Assembly (NCBI GenBank): GCA_002005505.1
Contig: KV908487.1
Location: 1 to 30,000 of the forward strand
Reading direction: 5' to 3'
Source: Botryococcus braunii
Lineage: Eukaryota > Chlorophyta > Trebouxiophyceae
Length of the DNA stretch: 30,000 bases
Positions within the stretch are counted from its first letter, which is position 1; each line of letters opens with the position of its first letter. The notes below the pieces were generated by a model. It did no database searches and was not told the DNA's origin. It was given only the letters and a program-made list of their open reading frames with translations. The position numbers and the translations under genes are program-made. Below are positions 28,754-30,000 of the stretch, in pieces.

Positions 28754-29935
28754 CTTGTTGTCTGTGTTGAATTGCAATTAATCTCATTAATCTGGTAATT
28801 TGGATATGAGGCAATGTGCAATTTCATGGTTACAAATGCTATGTTCCATACATTTAGGTTCTTCAGGGAAGCAGGCCTATGAGGGACTCAAATGGAACTA
28901 GGAACAAAGCCTATGAGGGAACCAAATGGTGGGATTTGTGTGAGACCATGAGGAGTGGATGGATCTCAGAAGTAAGTTGGCTGACACACACACAACTTGT
29001 CAGCATGACAGGTAATGTGCAACATTCATTCATTCATTCATGTGGCCCCAGAGACATCTTTGCGTGCTGTTGACATCCATTCATTCATGTGTTATGGCCC
29101 AGAGACATATTTGCGTGCTGTCAACATTCATTCATCACATGTTATGGCCCAAAGACAACTTTGAGTGCTGTCAACATTCATTCATTCATATGTTATGGCC
29201 CAGAGACAACTTTTAGTGTGGTGGAGTGGATGTGGAGGCCATCATCCGCACAAGTAATTTTCTGGAGATTTTCAACTGTGTGGTGATCTTCATTACAGGA
29301 CTGGGCATGTACAGTCATAAAAGATGAGCATTACCAAAAGAGGAATTTTTGATGCTCAGAAAATACCAATACTCATTATTTCAGGGACATTCAAGCATTT
29401 GAGCTCTCTCGTCTTTCGTTTAGCATGGGAAGCATCCTCTTGCACCGTTTGAATTGTAACAAGATTGCCTTTGTTTCAACAAACTCTTATCAACCTGTGT
29501 CAATCTCCCCCATTGCCTCTTTCACTGATTTTTTGGTGACCCCTTTTCTCCAATTTTCAGGAATATTAGATCTAAGCCAGAATGGGGGGCGGGGATTGTC
29601 GGCACTAGTGCTGCATTAGGCATGTCTACACTTTCAGTGCAGGAATGCTGCAACAATTGCGTGCCCATGTTCATGTTTAGCTTCTTGCATGACCTGAAGC
29701 TTAGCTTGTCACTGAATAGTGCGTTTACAGGCCATAAATAGCACCAAAGGTCGTCGCTGGATTGGACTCGGGTCTCCAACAAGACACGGTTCCACTGCAC
29801 TTGTACGTTCTAAAGCCTCATTCATTTAAGGACCGAGAAACACGGTTACAGGAAGTTTTGTGATAATGTTGCCACTCGAGAGGTCGTGAACTATTTTTAT
29901 CTTCGTTCTCACCTCTTGGCGTAGCGGTGGCCCAT
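15824..29935 (-). CDS. Gene A: large secreted, Pro-rich, multiply glycosylated protein (one or more exons unresolved)
   Basis: The start ATG (29935-29933) opens a signal peptide split by an intron: MGHRYAK, Arg across the junction, then YAIPGLLLVALLGPAAVLG. Placed exons are 29972-29913 (coding from 29935), 28002-27668, 26452-26324, 25947-25775, 25076-24895, 23873-23833, 22754-22617, 21982-21894, 21000-20845, 20086-19882, 19121-19033, 17459-16117 and 15979-15824. Phases agree except for a gap at 19032-17460, where an exon entering in phase 0 and leaving in phase 1 is required. The N-terminal 520 residues mix Pro-rich linkers, Cys-containing segments and two helices of the pattern (V/L)AR-x-Y-x-A. 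A 7-unit Pro/sequon repeat, an Ala/Pro-rich stretch and an acidic end (ILIDMDPFDFMP) follow. Over 12 sequons support passage through the secretory pathway. A cell-wall or surface role is inferred; the family is not recognised. Confidence 0.6.
16117..17459 (-). CDS. Gene A large exon: Cys segment, Pro/sequon repeats, Ala/Pro-rich region
   Basis: A good acceptor (GCATCTGTCTCTTCAG) precedes 17459 and a consensus donor (GTT|GTAAGT) follows 16117. Phase is 1 in, 0 out, open for 447 codons, far longer than any non-repeat frame in the window. In order: a segment with two Cys (TTFALRCQAQYGANNTICDF), seven repeats of the form PPP-x-N-x-(S/T), an Ala/Pro/Val-rich low-complexity stretch with degenerate ATAALP/AVGQ(I/L)P units, and a more ordinary C-terminal part (about 16467-16117). 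The last part is least certain, since a donor at 16466 would drop it. The Pro-rich part recalls hydroxyproline-rich algal wall glycoproteins, a compositional likeness and not proven homology. Confidence 0.72.
17117..17377 (-). repeat. In-frame Pro/N-glycosylation-sequon repeat
   Basis: Seven units of about 30-36 nt inside the large exon read PPPMNMT, PPPSNMT, PPPLNIT, PPPLNSS, PPPLNVT, PPPLNSS and PPLLNSS, each with N-x-(S/T) after a Pro run. All spacings preserve frame, unlike the intronic repeats of the window. Confidence 0.85.
17462..17580 (-). repeat. Two tandem copies next to the large-exon acceptor
   Basis: Two diverged copies of about 55 bp contain TGTGA(A/G)TGCAGGTA and a GTGTGA-like motif upstream of the large exon. 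Each copy carries a CAG that could act as an acceptor, although the stronger TCTCTTCAG at 17460 is closer to the coding signal. Confidence 0.6.
18071..18098 (+). repeat. T11 followed by G17
   Basis: Eleven T and seventeen G abut directly, inside a G-rich stretch beginning near 17985. It is unusual but clearly homopolymeric, and may be prone to assembly length errors. Confidence 0.9.
19033..19121 (-). CDS. Gene A exon 11
   Basis: A pyrimidine-rich acceptor (CTCTTTGCAATGAAG) precedes 19121 and the donor AAA|GTAGTT follows 19033. Phase is 1 in, 0 out, matching exon 10. It encodes EKLRDILHTSPSRSLEGTFA, then VFVARYACK. The run L-x-x-I-L-x-T-x-P followed by FVAR-Y-A resembles a helical pattern common in secreted repeat proteins (L-ILxTPxxG...ARQYIAAxLN). 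That likeness is from memory and approximate. Confidence 0.55.
19639..19720 (+). repeat. (CT)n and (CA)n microsatellites
   Basis: Sixteen CT units run directly into about 24 CA units, with one GA interruption, in the gene A intron between exons 10 and 11. Confidence 0.93.
19882..20086 (-). CDS. Gene A exon 10
   Basis: The acceptor CTCAGTAG precedes 20086 and the donor AATT|GTATTG follows 19882. Phase is 0 in, 1 out. It encodes VELVGTLAAAPRFPYALLRA, ASNYLMAPLNKTSPGVWNNV and NVFDIVDKIILYN. It has the sequons NKT and NVS. A stronger acceptor (GACTCTTGCAG, before 20040) would enter in phase 1, for which exon 9 offers no donor. The core is convincingly coding; the 5' edge is not. Confidence 0.6.
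20628..20757 (+). repeat. Polypurine tract
   Basis: GGGA and GA repeats with G runs, nearly all purine for about 130 bp. On the gene A sense strand it is a polypyrimidine block in the intron just after exon 9. Confidence 0.85.
20845..21000 (-). CDS. Gene A exon 9
   Basis: The acceptor GCTGATGCAG precedes 21000; the donor is either CTG|GTCCAG (end 20845) or TTC|GTCGAA (end 20836), both phase 0. It encodes FFYSGAPWEFVARQYAALNI, then ASDNSTAGRLNATAKDVIAV and AAMEAVGTLGAL. WEFVARQYAALNIAS matches the A-R-Q-Y-x-A-x-L-N pattern noted for exon 11. Sequons NST and NAT are present. Confidence 0.65.
21132..21221 (+). repeat. 32-33 bp tandem repeat, three copies
   Basis: CCAGCGCAG(A/T/C)CAGTCCCCAGT recurs at 21132, 21164 and 21197, in the intron between exons 8 and 9 of gene A. 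Confidence 0.85.
21663..21700. repeat. 12-bp inverted repeat
   Basis: CTTGCTGACGCA and its reverse complement TGCGTCAGCAAG are separated by 13 bp, beside a short GT array, in the intron between exons 8 and 9 of gene A. Confidence 0.75.
21894..21982 (-). CDS. Gene A exon 8
   Basis: The acceptor GGGGGCTCAG precedes 21982 and the donor GGCCAG|GTATTC follows 21894. Phase is 1 in, 0 out. It encodes SGQPGFYPLPNYTVPYVFDY, then HTCTEVDGQ. Sequon NYT and one Cys are present. A second in-phase acceptor (GGGCAACCAG) would shorten it by five codons. Confidence 0.65.
22081..22141 (+). repeat. (CA)n/(CG)n alternating tract
   Basis: CA runs broken by TGCACG and GCGCGCGCGC, a strictly alternating purine-pyrimidine stretch with Z-DNA potential, in the intron between exons 7 and 8. 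Confidence 0.85.
22231..22552 (+). repeat. Cluster of GT, CA and CG microsatellites
   Basis: A GT array (22231-22257) is followed, after about 120 bp, by CA/CG alternating arrays (22381-22458, with CGCGCGCGCG) and another CA array (22507-22552). All lie in the intron between exons 7 and 8. The GT and CA arrays are complementary and in opposed orientation. Confidence 0.9.
22617..22754 (-). CDS. Gene A exon 7
   Basis: The acceptor GGGCTGCCCAG precedes 22754 and a consensus donor (GCGG|GTAAAT) follows 22617. Phase is 1 in, 1 out. It encodes DISLANELLAATKTPLWNQK, VQVLGQRRNTNLTAYEDTWW and KNTAA. Sequon NLT is present. Helical start, aromatic end. Confidence 0.7.
22963..23180 (+). repeat. Direct duplication with GT microsatellites
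   Basis: GCGTGCATGTCTGTGACTCT followed by GCAAGTGTGTG at about 22964 recurs, slightly diverged, at about 23133. Each copy ends in a GT array, with a third GT array between them (23102-23124). It lies in the intron between exons 6 and 7 of gene A. Confidence 0.85.
23833..23873 (-). CDS. Gene A exon 6 (41 nt, tentative)
   Basis: The acceptor GGGGATGCAG precedes 23873 and the donor ACTG|GTGTGG follows 23833. Phase is 2 in, 1 out, exactly what exons 5 and 7 require. It encodes FLFGQCIFDTLST. The acceptor lacks a pyrimidine tract. An alternative begins further 5' (after ATATGTGCAG, adding YTDQCWRWGCS) and would pair with an earlier phase-1 donor inside exon 5 (TGTG|GTACCA). Confidence 0.45.
24895..25076 (-). 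CDS. Gene A exon 5 (Cys-rich)
   Basis: The acceptor GTGCTGCAG precedes 25076 and the donor CCAG|GTTCGA follows 24895. Phase is 0 in, 2 out. It encodes PITNGTCSQINNSTQKVRLG, then DICIFTHAINWECKQASWLD and QCGTTGNQCYYPIEANG. Five cysteines and the sequons NGT and NST point to a disulphide-bonded extracellular segment. Confidence 0.7.
25191..25205 (+). repeat. Poly-C tract
   Basis: A C run within a C-rich stretch, followed by (CT)n near 25450-25500, a CA run near 25556-25573 and C8-C9 runs, all in the intron between exons 4 and 5. Confidence 0.8.
25775..25947 (-). CDS. Gene A exon 4
   Basis: The acceptor TGCGGCACAG precedes 25947 and the donor CGCT|GTAGCT follows 25775. Phase is 1 in, 0 out. 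It encodes IGPVTTSVCITELMSCAQYV, then KELIYTGTSGWSPAVGGIMN and PPKEPLVGSNPAEPVIA. Two cysteines are present. The exon is GC-rich, and the frame stays open past the donor into an Arg/Ala-rich stretch that I take as intron because phase 0 is needed. Confidence 0.68.
26086..26130 (+). repeat. (GT)n and poly-G
   Basis: A short GT array leads into G12-A-G7, in the intron between exons 3 and 4 of gene A. Confidence 0.88.
26324..26452 (-). CDS. Gene A exon 3
   Basis: The acceptor TCGTGTGACAG precedes 26452 and the donor TCCG|GTGCAC follows 26324. At 129 nt it is phase 1 in and 1 out, a symmetric exon that can be skipped or duplicated without frameshift. It encodes TSEAYYYKSAMGNTTVIPID, then KTLCLYWSYGDMLGQPIVLA. 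Sequon NTT is present. Its first 25 bases are repeated through the upstream intron (26489-27150). Confidence 0.72.
26453..27150 (-). repeat. Array of decayed copies of the intron/exon-3 junction
   Basis: At least ten imperfect copies of TGTGACAGGAACATCGGAAG occur on the - strand upstream of exon 3, near 26490, 26567, 26650, 26731, 26823, 26914, 27043, 27076, 27111 and 27146. Spacing is about 75-90 bp in the proximal part and about 35 bp in the distal part. Most keep (A/C)AG|G at the place of the true acceptor. Read in the phase of exon 3, several still give related peptides: GPSEAYYM, GTSEACCY, GTSESHYY, GTSQAHVF, GASEAHVV, against GTSEAYYY in the exon. Confidence 0.8.
27385..27600 (+). repeat. 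(CA)n, (CT)n and C-tract cluster
   Basis: Short CA runs (about 27390-27410 and 27560-27598) and a CT/C run (27422-27450) lie in the intron between exons 2 and 3, close to the exon 2 donor. Confidence 0.85.
27668..28002 (-). CDS. Gene A exon 2 (rest of signal peptide, Pro-rich linker)
   Basis: A strong acceptor (TGTGCCTCTGTGCAG) precedes 28002 and the donor CTCTG|GTGCGT follows 27668. Phase is 2 in, 1 out. It begins with the hydrophobic core YAIPGLLLVALLGPAAVLG, then ETVTVGMDDIDEWFSNGVNK, a Gly-rich helix, a Pro/Gly/Thr linker and DPLCDLKFGGIRRSILMVAD. A signal peptidase site after AAVLG is likely. There is no ATG in frame near the acceptor, which supports an upstream start exon. Confidence 0.75.
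28046..28087 (+). repeat. (GT)n and poly-G
   Basis: Fourteen GT units and a G13 run. On the gene A sense strand this is C13 followed by (AC)n, about 45 bp before the exon 2 acceptor. Confidence 0.93.
28142..28380. repeat. 98-bp tandem repeat, about 2.4 copies
   Basis: Copies start near 28142, 28241 and 28339 with GTTGACAACGAAGTGAAGTA and then AAACAGATGGATCCT. The third copy is truncated. They lie in the first intron of gene A. Confidence 0.88.
28658..28750 (+). repeat. (ACAG)n and (AG)n
   Basis: Eight ACAG units convert directly into about 30 AG units, in the first intron of gene A. Confidence 0.95.
29025..29217 (+). repeat. About 60-bp tandem repeat, four copies
   Basis: Each unit has TTCATTCATTCAT, GTTATGGCCCAGAGACA and TTTG(C/A)GTGCTGTCAACA, with internal CATT slippage. 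It lies in the first intron of gene A. Between 29218 and 29912 I see no other feature. Confidence 0.88.
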
Positions 29936-29972
29936 GTCGATGTTACGGAGGTTTTCACCAGTTAACTCCGGC
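29913..29972 (-). CDS. Gene A first coding exon (start codon)
   Basis: The acceptor TTGTGCAG precedes 29972 and a strong donor (AAGAG|GTGAGA) follows 29913. Coding starts at ATG 29935-29933 in the context CATCGACATGGGC, giving MGHRYAK and two bases of Arg, phase 2, which fits exon 2 exactly. With exon 2 this makes a classical signal peptide: positive start, then a hydrophobic core. The acceptor implies a further 5' UTR exon outside the window. The frame is also open 5' of the ATG (PELTGENLRNID), so an earlier start cannot be excluded. Confidence 0.68.
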
Positions 29973-30000
29973 CTGCACAATCAGCCATGTTTTCAACCTA

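Noticed and set aside
29522..29800. A 92-codon - strand frame in gene A intron 1
   Set aside because: No splice sites join it in phase to the start exon or exon 2, whose direct junction already gives a complete signal peptide.

Overview
This window is nuclear DNA from a eukaryote with many introns. No stretch behaves like a bacterial operon, and the longest reading frames are translated dinucleotide repeats. Real coding signal comes as short exons (41 to 335 nt, plus one of 1,343 nt) bounded by canonical GT...AG sites, and these exons join in phase into three split genes. Nearly every intron carries a microsatellite or minisatellite. A secreted protein rich in proline and N-glycosylation sequons, with SPPP-type repeats, suggests a microalga or a related protist with a glycoprotein cell covering. 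A green alga is my best guess, but the sequence does not prove the lineage.

Layout. Gene C (+ strand, about 1090-5421) is a helical, partly coiled-coil protein of unknown function whose 5' end was not found. Its six exons join in phase into 248 codons and a stop. Positions 5422-6844 are a convergent intergenic spacer filled with a degenerate repeat of about 20 bp. Gene B (- strand, 14848 down to 6845) is a chain of nine phase-consistent exons (527 codons plus a stop) for a Cys-containing, probably glycosylated protein of unknown function; its start was not found. Positions 14849-15823 separate genes A and B and hold one small + strand reading frame with a perfect 13-bp hairpin. Gene A (- strand, 29935 down to 15824) begins with a clear signal peptide and ends with a Pro/Ala-rich region and a short acidic tail. 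Fourteen coding segments are placed, or thirteen after the start exon, and at least one exon between 19032 and 17460 is unresolved.

The most unusual structures lie in introns. They are: an 81-bp inverted repeat that pairs completely, with G-U wobbles, only in the sense transcript of gene B; an array of about ten decaying copies of the intron/exon-3 junction of gene A, several keeping the same phase and peptide; a (GGGCT)32 array with G-quadruplex potential; and a 32-bp minisatellite open in all three frames of one strand.

All gene models were built by hand from splice motifs and phase, without homology search or transcripts. Exon edges are proposals. I recognised no gene by name and assign no enzymatic role.
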